From NCBI RefSeq assembly GCF_000503215.1, contig NZ_AYTD01000013.1:796009-860008 (forward strand): a stretch of 64,000 nucleotides of DNA. The letters run 5' to 3'. Of the stretch, positions 1 through 8,738 are shown in pieces. The stretch's first letter is position 1, and the number at the start of each line of letters is the position of its first letter. The notes under the pieces were generated by a model. The model was not told the origin of the DNA and did not search any database. It saw only the letters and a list, made by a program, of their open reading frames with translations. Source of the DNA: Pseudomonas canadensis. Its GTDB lineage: Bacteria > Pseudomonadota > Gammaproteobacteria > Pseudomonadales > Pseudomonadaceae. Made by a program: the position numbers and the translations under genes.

Positions 1-579
1 GTTGAACAACAGGATCAGCAATGCCAGCTGCCAATGCATCCACACCAGGATCGCCGAGGTACCCACCAGAGTGAGCATGGCCACCAGGAAGCGGCTAAGG
101 GTTTCGCCGACAAATTTGTCCAGCGTGTCGAGGTCAGTGACCAGGTGAGTCGTTACCGTGCCGCTGCCCAGGCTTTCGTACTCGCCTAGGGAGATACGCT
201 TGAGCCGCTCGATCAGGCGCACACGGATGCGGTACACAATGTCCTTGGCCAGCCGCGCAAACAGCCGCGCCTGCACCACGTTGAACACTAGGGCACCACA
301 GCGCAGGAACAGGGTCACCAGCAGCATCAGGCCGATATAGCCGGCCGCCTTCTGCCAGCCCAGCGGCAGCGCGTGATTCATCACCTTGAGGGCAGCGTCG
401 CCGTGGCCCAGCAGGACCTCGTCCACCAGCAGCGGCAACAGCAAGGGAATCGGTACGCTGCACAAGGTCGCCAGCACGGCGACGCCATTGGCGATCCACA
501 GGGATTTCTTGTGACGCAGCGCCAGGCGGCGAATTTCCGCCCAGGTCAGGCGATCGGTGCGCTGGGCGGGTTCATGCAC
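1..579 (-). CDS. ABC transporter permease/ATP-binding protein, N-terminal part (gene cut by window edge)
   Basis: Only the first 193 residues are inside the window. They form the membrane half of an MsbA/MdlB-type exporter: a short cytoplasmic start, membrane segments at about residues 26-52, 79-102 and 163-190, and the long cytoplasmic helix between them (about 103-160) typical of ABC type-1 exporters. The ATP-binding domain would lie beyond the left edge, so the substrate cannot be guessed. I chose a GTG start at 577-579, which overlaps the stop of the upstream DsbA-like gene and implies translational coupling in the trhO-dsbA-ABC operon. Confidence 0.75.
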   Translation of the reverse strand, partial: MHEPAQRTDRLTWAEIRRLALRHKKSLWIANGVAVLATLCSVPIPLLLPLLVDEVLLGHGDAALKVMNHALPLGWQKAAGYIGLMLLVTLFLRCGALVFNVVQARLFARLAKDIVYRIRVRLIERLKRISLGEYESLGSGTVTTHLVTDLDTLDKFVGETLSRFLVAMLTLVGTSAILVWMHWQLALLILLFN

Positions 580-1207
580 AGGTGGCTCGCTCCAGCCATC
601 GGCCCAGCAGAGGCGACAGCTCGGACAGCGGCTGGTAACCGTTGGTCAGCAACGCCAACTGACCATTACGCTCGGCCAGCAGCGTCGGGAAACCGGCGAT
701 GCCCAGGTCTTGCACCCAGGTGAAATCGGCCGCCGTGGCGGCATGCTGCTCAGCGCGGTCAAACTCGCCGGCAAACTCGATGCGCGGGATGCCCGCCTGC
801 TCGGCCAATTCCACTAACACGCTGGCGAGGGTCACGTCGCGGCCTTCCACATAGAAAGCACGCTGGATCAGTCCCAGCAGTTTCCAGGCGCAGTCCGGCG
901 CCAGGCTGCGGGCGGTGACGATGGCGCGGCACGCCGGCTCCGTGTCGTAGACAAAACCGTCGGGCAACGCGCCTTCACGCTTGAACGGCTGGCCGGTGGC
1001 GTCAGTGACCGCCTGCCAGTGTTCCAGGATATAACGCCGGGTGGTCGGCTCCAGCGCTGCGCCGCTACCGGTACGCAAGCCGCCTACCACCAGATGCAGC
1101 TCGACGCCGGCCGCCTGGGCCTGCTCCACCAACGCCTCGGCCACCGGGGCAAAACCCCAGCACCAGGAACACATCGGGTCCATTACATAGAGCAGGCGCG
1201 CGGACAT
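572..1207 (-). CDS. DsbA-family thioredoxin-fold protein (FrnE-like)
   Basis: The 211-residue protein has a thioredoxin-type CSWC pair at residues 13-16 in an MDPMCSWC context and the cis-proline loop FPT at 173-175. Both are hallmarks of the DsbA/FrnE/2-hydroxychromene-2-carboxylate isomerase superfamily. There is no signal peptide, so a cytoplasmic dithiol oxidoreductase is likely rather than periplasmic DsbA. It starts three bases after trhO ends and overlaps the next ABC transporter gene, so the three are probably one transcript. Substrate unknown; the family call is firm. Confidence 0.85.
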   Translation of the reverse strand: MSARLLYVMDPMCSWCWGFAPVAEALVEQAQAAGVELHLVVGGLRTGSGAALEPTTRRYILEHWQAVTDATGQPFKREGALPDGFVYDTEPACRAIVTARSLAPDCAWKLLGLIQRAFYVEGRDVTLASVLVELAEQAGIPRIEFAGEFDRAEQHAATAADFTWVQDLGIAGFPTLLAERNGQLALLTNGYQPLSELSPLLGRWLERATCA

Positions 1208-1210
1208 GGG

Positions 1211-2152
1211 TCAGGCCTCGGAAGGGGTTTGCTTGTAGTTGAAGCCAATCGGGTGCGGCATGTTGCGGGCCTTGGCCAGCTCAATCTGCTTCTGCCGGTC
1301 GATCGCGCTGCGACGGGTCTTCTCCGGCAGCTTATCCCAGCAATGCGGGCAACTGATGCCAGCCACATAATGCTCGGAAGCGCGGTCTTCGACACTGACC
1401 GGTGTACGACAGGCATGACATTGATCGTAGTCGCCTTCGCTCAGGTCGTGGCGCACGGTCACGCGATTATCGAAAACAAAGCAGTCGCCCTGCCATTTGG
1501 TTTCTGCCTGCGGCACCTCTTCGAGGTACTTCAGGATGCCGCCCTTGAGGTGATAGACCTCGTCAAAGCCTTCGCTGAGCATGTAGCTCGACGCCTTCTC
1601 ACAGCGAATGCCACCGGTGCAGAACATCGCGACTTTCTTGTGCTTGGCCGGGTCGAAGTTGGCTTTGATGTAGTCGGGAAATTCGCGAAAACTGGTGGTT
1701 TTCGGGTCGATCGCGCCTTCAAAGGTGCCGATGGACACTTCGTAGTCGTTACGGGTGTCGATCAACAGCACTTCCGGGTCGCTGATCAGCGCGTTCCAGT
1801 CCTGCGGGTCGACGTAGGTACCGACTTTCTTGTTCGGGTCGACGCCTTCGACGCCCAGGGTCACGATCTCTTTCTTGAGCTTGACCTTGGTGCGGTAGAA
1901 CGGCTGGTCGTCGCAGTAGGATTCTTTGTGGTCGATGTCGACCATGCGCGGATCTTTCTTCAGCCAGGCCATCAGGCCATCAATGCCTTCGCGGCTACCG
2001 GAAACCGTGCCGTTGATGCCTTCTTCGGCGATCAGCAAGGTGCCTTTGATGCCGTTGTCGACCATCGCCTGCAACAGGGGCTCACGCAGGGCGACGTAGT
2101 CTTCGAGGGTGACGAACTTATACAGTGCCGCCACGACAATCGGTTGAGTCAT
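1211..2152 (-). CDS. trhO: tRNA uridine(34) hydroxylase TrhO (rhodanese family)
   Basis: The 313-residue length and sequence match TrhO/YceA, which hydroxylates U34 of certain tRNAs in an O2-dependent way, leading to 5-(carboxy)methoxyuridine. A central rhodanese domain carries the loop CTGGIRC with Cys178 and Cys184, the expected active-site region. An N-terminal acylphosphatase-like domain and a C-terminal Cys-rich segment (CHAC and CPHC pairs, a possible metal site) surround it. GGAGAG sits just before the ATG. It heads an operon with the DsbA-like and ABC genes and is separated from bolA by a terminator. Confidence 0.93.
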   Translation of the reverse strand: MTQPIVVAALYKFVTLEDYVALREPLLQAMVDNGIKGTLLIAEEGINGTVSGSREGIDGLMAWLKKDPRMVDIDHKESYCDDQPFYRTKVKLKKEIVTLGVEGVDPNKKVGTYVDPQDWNALISDPEVLLIDTRNDYEVSIGTFEGAIDPKTTSFREFPDYIKANFDPAKHKKVAMFCTGGIRCEKASSYMLSEGFDEVYHLKGGILKYLEEVPQAETKWQGDCFVFDNRVTVRHDLSEGDYDQCHACRTPVSVEDRASEHYVAGISCPHCWDKLPEKTRRSAIDRQKQIELAKARNMPHPIGFNYKQTPSEA

Positions 2153-2199
2153 GGGTGTTCTCTCCAGGTGGCTACCCTCGTAAAGGGTGAACCGGATGC

Positions 2200-2229
2200 A
2201 AAAAAAACGCGCCGGCTGAGCGGCGCGTT
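2200..2229 (-). terminator. Rho-independent terminator after bolA
   Basis: A 9-bp stem (AACGCGCCG / CGGCGCGTT, loop GCTGAG) at 2206-2229 is followed, in the minus direction, by a run of T (A run at 2200-2207 on the plus strand). It ends the DUF2059-bolA transcript before trhO. Confidence 0.85.
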
Positions 2230-2270
2230 GCAGATTCTAACAAATGCCCGGTGTCAGAGACACCCGATCA

Positions 2271-2567
2271 TCAATCATGTCCGCCAGCGCAGGTCGGCGA
2301 GGCCGGGGCTGCGTCGATTTTCGCCCATTCTTCAGGCGTGTAGGTATGCAGCGCCAACGCATGAAACTCGTTCATCAGGTCACCCAGGGTGGCGTAGACC
2401 TTCTGGTGGCGCTTGACGCGGTTGAGCCCCTCGAACTGCGGGCTGACCAGCACGGCCTTGAAGTGGGTCTGCAACCCACGGCTGTGCATATGGCTTTCAT
2501 CCAGCACGCTCAAGTGGTCGGTGCCCAAGGCGGCAAGCGCCGTTTCGATACGCTGTTGCATGGTCAT
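2271..2567 (-). CDS. bolA: BolA family protein
   Basis: A 98-residue BolA/IbaG-fold protein. It has the family pattern ESHMHSRG near residue 25, RHQKVY near 53, and a C-terminal ALHTYTPEEW signature. BolA proteins pair with monothiol glutaredoxins around Fe-S/heme handling and affect stress morphology. The first ATG directly abuts an AGGA; the second ATG two codons on (2561) is better spaced from it and may be the true start. It follows the DUF2059 gene by six bases, so they are probably co-transcribed. Confidence 0.9.
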   Translation of the reverse strand: MTMQQRIETALAALGTDHLSVLDESHMHSRGLQTHFKAVLVSPQFEGLNRVKRHQKVYATLGDLMNEFHALALHTYTPEEWAKIDAAPASPTCAGGHD

Positions 2568-2573
2568 TCCTGC

Positions 2574-3092
2574 TTACTTCTTCTTGGCCGGAGCGGCGGC
2601 TTTAGGCGCCAGCTCGTTGGTCATGTCTTCCAGCAGCTTATTGACTACCGGCACGGCGCTTTCCAGCTTGGCCTGGGTCATCTGGGCCGATTGCTGGGTC
2701 AGCTGCGGCATTTTTTCCAGGACTTTCTTGCCCAGTGGCGACTGGTAGAAGGCAACCAGGTCCTTGAGCTCGGATTCGCTGAAGTTGGTGGTGTAGAGCT
2801 TGACCATGTCAGGTTTCAGCTTTGGCCAGCCGATAGCCTGGTCCAGGGCGGCGTTGGCCTTGGCCTGGTAGCTGTCCAGTACGGACTGCTTGGCGGCAGG
2901 CGCCTTGGTCTGTTCAAAACGCTGGGCGAACATTTGCTGCACTTGCATGTACACCGGGGTACCCAGCTTGTCGGCATGGGCCAAGGTAAGGAAGGCTTCG
3001 GCACTGGCGTTGTGGCTGGCGGTATCGGCAAGAACCTGGCCGCTGGCGCAAACCAGAGCAACCGCGGTACAGATGGCACGAAGACGAGTCAT
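2574..3092 (-). CDS. DUF2059 periplasmic protein
   Basis: A 172-residue protein with a clear signal peptide (residues 1-22, cleavage near VLA-DT), then a helical DUF2059 domain covering roughly residues 80-140, and an Ala/Lys-rich tail ending in KKK. The function of DUF2059 is not established. It is expected to be periplasmic. AAGGA precedes the ATG. The order fumC, DUF2059, bolA resembles what I recall of the fumC2 region of P. aeruginosa. Confidence 0.8.
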   Translation of the reverse strand: MTRLRAICTAVALVCASGQVLADTASHNASAEAFLTLAHADKLGTPVYMQVQQMFAQRFEQTKAPAAKQSVLDSYQAKANAALDQAIGWPKLKPDMVKLYTTNFSESELKDLVAFYQSPLGKKVLEKMPQLTQQSAQMTQAKLESAVPVVNKLLEDMTNELAPKAAAPAKKK

Positions 3093-3234
3093 CGAGTTTC
3101 CTTTTCTAGCAGGCGAGGTCAGACCCCAAGGGCGCCCATTCTGCGCCTAAAAAACCTTATGGCTCAACCCCGAGCCTTGCTGGATAAAGATTCTCGAGGG
3201 ATGAACCCGATGAAAAGTCTTTTAGGGAACCCAC

Positions 3235-3252
3235 TAGGCCGAACACGGCCTA
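3235..3252. promoter_or_regulatory. Hairpin/palindrome upstream of fumC
   Basis: TAGGCCG-AACA-CGGCCTA is a perfect 7-bp inverted repeat ending 33 bases before the fumC start codon. It could be an operator or a leader hairpin; the sequence alone does not decide. Confidence 0.35.
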
Positions 3253-3285
3253 AACTGCGCAAACGAACCTGAAGGAGTGTGCCCG

Positions 3286-4668
3286 ATGAGCCGTATCGAA
3301 ACCGACAGCCTGGGAGAAGTTCACGTCCCGGATGAAGCTTACTGGGGCGCCCAGACCCAACGTTCGCTGGTTAACTTCGCCATTGGCGAACAGCGTATGC
3401 CGCTGGCGGTATTGCACGCCCTGGCCCTGGTCAAGAAGGCCGCAGCACGGGTAAATGACCGTAATGGAGACTTGCCCGCCGACATCGCCCGCTTGATCGA
3501 ACAGGCCGCCGACGAAGTACTCGATGGTCAACACGACGACCAATTCCCCCTGGTGGTCTGGCAGACCGGCAGCGGCACCCAGAGCAACATGAACGCCAAC
3601 GAAGTGATCGCCGGCCGCGCCAACGAACTGGCGGGCAATAAACGTGGCGGCAAGAGCCCGGTGCACCCCAACGATCACGTCAACCGTTCCCAGAGTTCCA
3701 ATGACTGCTTCCCCACCGCCATGAGCATTGCAGCGGTCCAGGCTGTGCATCAGCGCTTGCTACCGGCAATTGCGACGCTTTCCGGCGGCCTGGCTGAACA
3801 AGCAGCCAAACATATGAAGCTGGTGAAGACCGGCCGCACTCATATGATGGATGCCACGCCGATCACCTTCGGCCAGGAGCTTTCGGCGTTCATCGCCCAG
3901 CTTGACTACGCCGAACGCGCCGTTCGCGCCGCACTGCCCGCCGTCTGCGAGTTGGCTCAGGGCGGCACCGCCGTCGGCACCGGGCTGAATGCGCCCCACG
4001 GTTTTGGCGAGGCGATTGCCTCCGAGCTGGCGGCGTTGTCGGGCTTGCCGTTCGTCACCGCGCCGAACAAATTCGCCGCCCTTTCCGGCCATGAGCCGTT
4101 GGTGACGCTACACGGCGCCCTGAAAACCCTGGCCGTGGCCCTGATGAAAATCGCCAATGACCTGCGCCTGCTGGGCTCCGGCCCGCGCACCGGGTTGGCC
4201 GAGGTGAAGTTGCCGGCCAACGAGCCCGGCAGTTCGATCATGCCAGGCAAGGTCAACCCGACGCAGTGCGAAGCGCTGTCGATGCTGGCCTGCCAGGTGC
4301 TGGGCAATGACGTGACCATCGGCATCGCTGCCAGCCAGGGGCACTTGCAGTTGAATGTGTACAAGCCGGTGATCATCCACAACCTGCTGGAATCCATCCG
4401 CCTGCTGGCCGACGGCTGCAACAACTTCCAGGAACACTGTGTGGCCGGGCTTGAGCCAGACCCCGTGCAGATGGCCGAGCACTTGGAGCGCGGGCTGATG
4501 CTGGTGACCGCGCTCAACCCGCACATCGGCTACGACAAGTCGGCGGAAATCGCCAAGAAGGCTTACGCCGAAGGGTTGACGCTAAGGGAGGCCGCGCTGG
4601 ACCTGGGCTACCTCACCGACGCGGAGTTCGACCAGTGGGTTCGCCCGCAAGACATGCTCGGCGCCTAG
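3286..4668 (+). CDS. fumC: Class II fumarate hydratase FumC
   Basis: A 460-residue oxygen-stable, iron-free fumarase catalysing fumarate + H2O = malate in the TCA cycle. The superfamily signature [10 protein letters not shown] (residues 315-324) with the catalytic-loop serines is intact, as is the substrate-loop motif [13 protein letters not shown] near residue 95. I place the start at ATG 3286, eight bases after AAGGAG. A GTG at 3277 is in frame but overlaps the Shine-Dalgarno. The stop codon overlaps that of the convergent DMT transporter within CTAG. Confidence 0.95.
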   Translation: MSRIETDSLGEVHVPDEAYWGAQTQRSLVNFAIGEQRMPLAVLHALALVKKAAARVNDRNGDLPADIARLIEQAADEVLDGQHDDQFPLVVWQTGSGTQSNMNANEVIAGRANELAGNKRGGKSPVHPNDHVNRSQSSNDCFPTAMSIAAVQAVHQRLLPAIATLSGGLAEQAAKHMKLVKTGRTHMMDATPITFGQELSAFIAQLDYAERAVRAALPAVCELAQGGTAVGTGLNAPHGFGEAIASELAALSGLPFVTAPNKFAALSGHEPLVTLHGALKTLAVALMKIANDLRLLGSGPRTGLAEVKLPANEPGSSIMPGKVNPTQCEALSMLACQVLGNDVTIGIAASQGHLQLNVYKPVIIHNLLESIRLLADGCNNFQEHCVAGLEPDPVQMAEHLERGLMLVTALNPHIGYDKSAEIAKKAYAEGLTLREAALDLGYLTDAEFDQWVRPQDMLGA

Positions 4669-5621
4669 GACGCCATGCGCAACCGCCGGGCCTTGAGCCC
4701 GGCGAGCAACGACGGCGCCAGCGCCACGGTCGCCGAACCCAGCACCACCACCAACGCCCCGGCATAGCCCAGGGCGTTGATCTCTTCGGCCTGCACATAC
4801 TCAGTCCACAGCCACGCCGACAGGGCGACCGCCACGAAAGTCACCAGCGGTGTAAGCGCCAGGGTCGCACTGACCCGCGAAGCTTCCCAATGGGCAAGCG
4901 CTTCGGCAAACGCGCCGTAGGCCACCAGGGTATTCATGCAGCACGCCAGCAACAGCCAGCCCTGCAGCGGGCTCAGGTCCAAAGCTTCCATAGGATGCGC
5001 CCAGGGCGTGAGCAACAAGGCGCAGGTGAGGTAGATCACCATCATCACTTGCAGCGAGTTCCACACCGTCAACAACTGCTTCTGGCCCAGGGCGTAGAAC
5101 ACCCAGATTGAAGTGGCCAACAATATCGTCAGCACACCGGCGGTATAGGCACCCAGGGATGTCAGCAACTCCTCCAGACGCTGGTTGAAGAACAGGCCAA
5201 AGCCTGCAATCAACACGAATAACCCGAGCACCTGCCCGCGACTGAAACGCTCCTTGAACACAAACACACTGGCGATCATCAAGAAGATCGGCCCCATCTG
5301 CACCACCAGTTGCGCCGTGCCAGGGCTGAGCATTTTCAGGCCCACCAGGTACAACACGTAGTTGCCCACCAGGCCGCACACCGCCATCCCTACCAGCCAG
5401 CCACCCTTGGGGCCCAGCACCTTGCGGCTGGGCAAGCGCTTGGTCAGCGCCAGGTAGACGAACAGGCAACTGCCAGCCACGATCAGGCGAAACCAGGTAA
5501 CGGTGATCGGGTCCATCACCTGCAGCACCTGCTTGAGTTTGATCGGCAGGATGCCCCACAGAAACGCGGTCAGCAGGGTCAGGAGAAAACCATAGACCCA
5601 GCGGCCGGAAGAGATGTGCAT
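4665..5621 (-). CDS. EamA/DMT-superfamily transporter
   Basis: A 318-residue, very hydrophobic protein with about ten membrane segments arranged as two EamA repeats, the normal layout for drug/metabolite exporters of the inner membrane. A cytoplasmic basic tail ([10 protein letters not shown]) ends the protein. Substrate unknown. It converges on fumC and shares the four bases CTAG with it. The ribosome-binding site is weak. Confidence 0.85.
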   Translation of the reverse strand: MHISSGRWVYGFLLTLLTAFLWGILPIKLKQVLQVMDPITVTWFRLIVAGSCLFVYLALTKRLPSRKVLGPKGGWLVGMAVCGLVGNYVLYLVGLKMLSPGTAQLVVQMGPIFLMIASVFVFKERFSRGQVLGLFVLIAGFGLFFNQRLEELLTSLGAYTAGVLTILLATSIWVFYALGQKQLLTVWNSLQVMMVIYLTCALLLTPWAHPMEALDLSPLQGWLLLACCMNTLVAYGAFAEALAHWEASRVSATLALTPLVTFVAVALSAWLWTEYVQAEEINALGYAGALVVVLGSATVALAPSLLAGLKARRLRMAS

Positions 5622-5691
5622 GAGTGCCCCAGAAGCCAGAGGAAGTGGAGCCGCATTCTAGGGGCACCCGACGCACTTTGTGTAGCGAAGA

Positions 5692-6876
5692 TCAGCGCAC
5701 CGCTTCGAACAATCCGGTGGCGCCCATGCCACCGCCCACGCACATGGTGACGATGCCATAACGCAGATTGCGCCGCTGCAACTCACGTACCAGATGCCCC
5801 ACCTGCCGTGAGCCGGTCATGCCGAATGGGTGGCCGATGGAGATCGATCCGCCGTTGACGTTGTATTTGGCATTGTCGATTTCCAGGCGATTACGCGCAT
5901 ATAAGCACTGGGACGCGAAGGCTTCGTTGAGTTCCCACAGGTCGATATCCGCCACTTGCAAGCCCTTGGCCTTGAGCAGCTTGGGCACCGAGAACACCGG
6001 GCCGATGCCCATCTCGTCCGGTTCGCAACCCGCCACCGTGAACCCACGGAAAAACGCCTTCGGCTTGAGGCCCAGTTCAAGGGCTTTTTCCAGGCTCATC
6101 ACCAGCGTCATCGAGGCGCCGTCGGAGAGCTGCGACGAGTTACCCGCCGTCACCGAGCCGTCCTCGGCAAATACCGGCTTCAAGCCTTGCAGGCTGGCCA
6201 ACGTGGTGTCCGGGCGATTGCAGTCGTCACGGTCGACCACGCCCTCGAGCACCTGCACTTCACCGGTGTTCTTGTCTTCGACTTTGTACTTGACCGCCAT
6301 CGGCACGATTTCATCGTTGAACAAACCGTCTGCCTGAGCCTGAGCGGTGCGTTGCTGGCTTTGCAGGGCGTACACGTCCTGCTCTTCGCGACTGACGTTG
6401 TAGCGACGAGCGACGATCTCCGCAGTCTGGCCCATGGGGAAGTAGATACCCGGCACCTGCTCTTTCAGCAGCGGGTTGATCAGGTTGTCGGTGTTGACGC
6501 TTTTCATCGTCAGGCTGATGGACTCGACGCCACCGGCAACGATGATATCGCTGCAGCCCGACGCGATCTGGTTGGCCGCGATGGCAATCGCCTGCAAGCC
6601 CGACGAGCAGAACCGGTTGAGGGTCATCCCCGCCGTACCGGTGCCCAGTTGTGACAACACCGCCACATTGCGCCCGATGTTGTAGCCCTGGGCACCTTCG
6701 TTGGAGCCGGCGCCGACGATGCAGTCCTCCACGGTGGCAGGGTCGATTCCATTGCGGGTGAGCAGCGCGTTGACGCAATGGGCCGCCATGTCATCCGGGC
6801 GGGTCTGGTTGAACTTGCCACGAAACGATTTGGCCAGGCCAGTTCGTACGCTGTCGACGATCACTACTTCACGCAT
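5692..6876 (-). CDS. Acetyl-CoA C-acyltransferase (thiolase)
   Basis: A 394-residue thiolase. The acylated nucleophile is Cys90 in NRFCSSG, His349 lies in GHPFGMTGSR, and the acid/base Cys379 sits in CVGGGMGATG, so all catalytic residues are present. It could act in beta-oxidation (3-ketoacyl-CoA thiolase) or as an acetoacetyl-CoA thiolase; there is no fadB or other partner next to it, so the chain-length preference is open. GAGG precedes the ATG. Confidence 0.92.
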   Translation of the reverse strand: MREVVIVDSVRTGLAKSFRGKFNQTRPDDMAAHCVNALLTRNGIDPATVEDCIVGAGSNEGAQGYNIGRNVAVLSQLGTGTAGMTLNRFCSSGLQAIAIAANQIASGCSDIIVAGGVESISLTMKSVNTDNLINPLLKEQVPGIYFPMGQTAEIVARRYNVSREEQDVYALQSQQRTAQAQADGLFNDEIVPMAVKYKVEDKNTGEVQVLEGVVDRDDCNRPDTTLASLQGLKPVFAEDGSVTAGNSSQLSDGASMTLVMSLEKALELGLKPKAFFRGFTVAGCEPDEMGIGPVFSVPKLLKAKGLQVADIDLWELNEAFASQCLYARNRLEIDNAKYNVNGGSISIGHPFGMTGSRQVGHLVRELQRRNLRYGIVTMCVGGGMGATGLFEAVR

Positions 6877-6988
6877 GGGCTACCTCGATCTTGTGGTTGT
6901 CGGGAGATGGATCGAGGATAGATCCAGCTCCCGCCAACCGCGACGATCATTCACCCCGCCTATACAAAACCATGGCGCCGAACCTATC

Positions 6989-7086
6989 TGTAGGAGCGAG
7001 CTTGCTCGCGAAAACTCGAGAGCGCCTCGCTTACCCAGAAAACACGCGCCATCATTGACGATTTTCGCGAGCAAGCTCGCTCCTAC
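6989..7086. repeat. REP inverted pair overlapping the end of pap
   Basis: Two oppositely oriented REP units (TGTAGGAGCGAGCTTGCTCG at the left, its complement at 7062-7086) flank a short spacer. The TAG of the right unit, read on the minus strand, is the stop codon of pap. Confidence 0.9.
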
Positions 7087-8597
7087 TTCTTGCCTTTCTT
7101 GTCGTGCTTGTCGGACTTGTCGAACGCCGCCTCCAGCGCCCGGTTGATCGTGCGCAGCACCTTGACCCGCGCCCAGCGCTTGTCGTTGGCCTCCACCAGT
7201 GTCCAGGGCGCGATTTCGGTGCTGGTGCGGTCAACCATATCGCCCACGGCGGCACGGTAGTCGTCCCACTTGTCGCGGTTGCGCCAGTCGTCTTCAGTGA
7301 TCTTGAAGCGCTTGAACGGGATTTCCTCACGGGCCTGGAAACGCTCCAGTTGGGTCTGCTTGTCGATGGCCAACCAGAACTTGACCACGATCACACCCGC
7401 GTCGCGCAGTTGCTCTTCAAAGTCGTTGATTTCGCCATACGCGCGCATCCAGTCCGCTGGGGTGCAAAAGCCCTCGATGCGTTCCACCAGTACACGGCCA
7501 TACCACGAACGGTCGAAGACAGTGAACATGCCCCGCGCCGGGATCTTCTGCCAAAAACGCCACAGATAAGGCTGGGCACGCTCGTCCTCGCTCGGTGCGG
7601 CAATCGGCACGATGTGGTACTGGCGCGGGTCCAGCGCCGCCGCCACCCGACGGATCGCCCCGCCCTTGCCCGCCGCGTCGTTGCCTTCGAACACCGTGAT
7701 CAACGCGTGCTTGCGCATGCGTTTGTCGCGCATCAGGCCGGAGAAGCGTGCCTGCTCGGTGATCAACTGTTCTTCGTAATCGTCCTTTTCCAGGCGCTGC
7801 GTCAGGTCGAGGCTGTCCAGCAGGCTCTTCTTGTCCACGGAGGCGATCAACGGTGCCGGGTTCATGCCGCTGGCCTTGCCTTTGACCAGCTTCAACGCAT
7901 TTTGCAGGCCTTCCAGCAGCAGCTTGCCCACGGTGAGGCTGCGATAGTTGCTGTCCACCCCTTCGATTACATGCCACGGTGCATAGTCGCGGCTGGTGCG
8001 GCGCAACACGCGCTCGCCGAAATGCACGAATTTGTCGTAAGTCTCAGACTGCTGCCAATCCAGCGGGCTGATGCGCCAGCTGTGCAGCGGGTCATCGGCC
8101 AGGGCCTTGAGCCGCGCCTTCATTTGCTTCTTGGACAGGTGAAACCAGAACTTGAAGATCAGTGCGCCTTCATCACAGAGCATCTTTTCCAGACGCTCCG
8201 CACCGGCGATAGCCTGGTCCAGGCGCGCGTCCTTGATCTGCCCATGCACGCGGGCCTGCAGCATCTGGCTGTACCAATTACCGAAGAAAATCCCCATGCG
8301 GCCTTTGGCGGGCAGTTGCCGCCAGTAGCGCCAGGCCGGCGGCCGGGCCAGCTCTTCGTCGGTCTGCTGGTCGAAGGTGCGCACCTCGATCAGACGCGGG
8401 TCCATCCATTCGTTCAATAGCTTGACCGTCTCACCCTTACCGGCACCCTCGATACCGTTGATCAGGATGATCACCGGGAAGCGCTTCTGCTGCTGCAGCT
8501 CGTATTGCACCTCCAGAAGTGCCTCACGCAGCGCAGGGACTTCGGCGTCGTAGGTGTCTTTGTCGATGGCGTGACCGATTTCGGCGGATTCGAACAT
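7083..8597 (-). CDS. pap: Polyphosphate:AMP phosphotransferase
   Basis: A 504-residue class II PPK2 enzyme with two fused PPK2 domains, the layout of Pap, which makes ADP from AMP and polyphosphate. Walker A motifs occur in both halves: GIEGAGKG at residues 48-55 and a second around Lys311 (DAAGKGG). The start at ATG 8597 (MFESAEIGH) has GGAG in front; a longer in-frame extension lacks this support. The C-terminus is Lys-rich and its stop codon lies in a REP element. Cytoplasmic, linked to nucleotide balance and stress. Confidence 0.93.
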   Translation of the reverse strand: MFESAEIGHAIDKDTYDAEVPALREALLEVQYELQQQKRFPVIILINGIEGAGKGETVKLLNEWMDPRLIEVRTFDQQTDEELARPPAWRYWRQLPAKGRMGIFFGNWYSQMLQARVHGQIKDARLDQAIAGAERLEKMLCDEGALIFKFWFHLSKKQMKARLKALADDPLHSWRISPLDWQQSETYDKFVHFGERVLRRTSRDYAPWHVIEGVDSNYRSLTVGKLLLEGLQNALKLVKGKASGMNPAPLIASVDKKSLLDSLDLTQRLEKDDYEEQLITEQARFSGLMRDKRMRKHALITVFEGNDAAGKGGAIRRVAAALDPRQYHIVPIAAPSEDERAQPYLWRFWQKIPARGMFTVFDRSWYGRVLVERIEGFCTPADWMRAYGEINDFEEQLRDAGVIVVKFWLAIDKQTQLERFQAREEIPFKRFKITEDDWRNRDKWDDYRAAVGDMVDRTSTEIAPWTLVEANDKRWARVKVLRTINRALEAAFDKSDKHDKKGKK

Positions 8598-8738
8598 GGG
8601 CAGCTCCGTTTCAAGATGGCTCAAGACTAGCGGATTGGGCAGCAACACGCGGGAGGAAATTCCATCGGTGCTTGCCGTGGGTCAATTCATTGCCTGTTGA
8701 TCGGCTAGAATGGCGGCCTTGTCTTGACCGAGCCGCCC

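Noticed and set aside
1019..2416. A 465-codon open frame on the plus strand opposite trhO and bolA
   Set aside because: It mirrors two well-supported genes on the other strand and lacks family motifs; long antisense frames are usual in GC-rich DNA.
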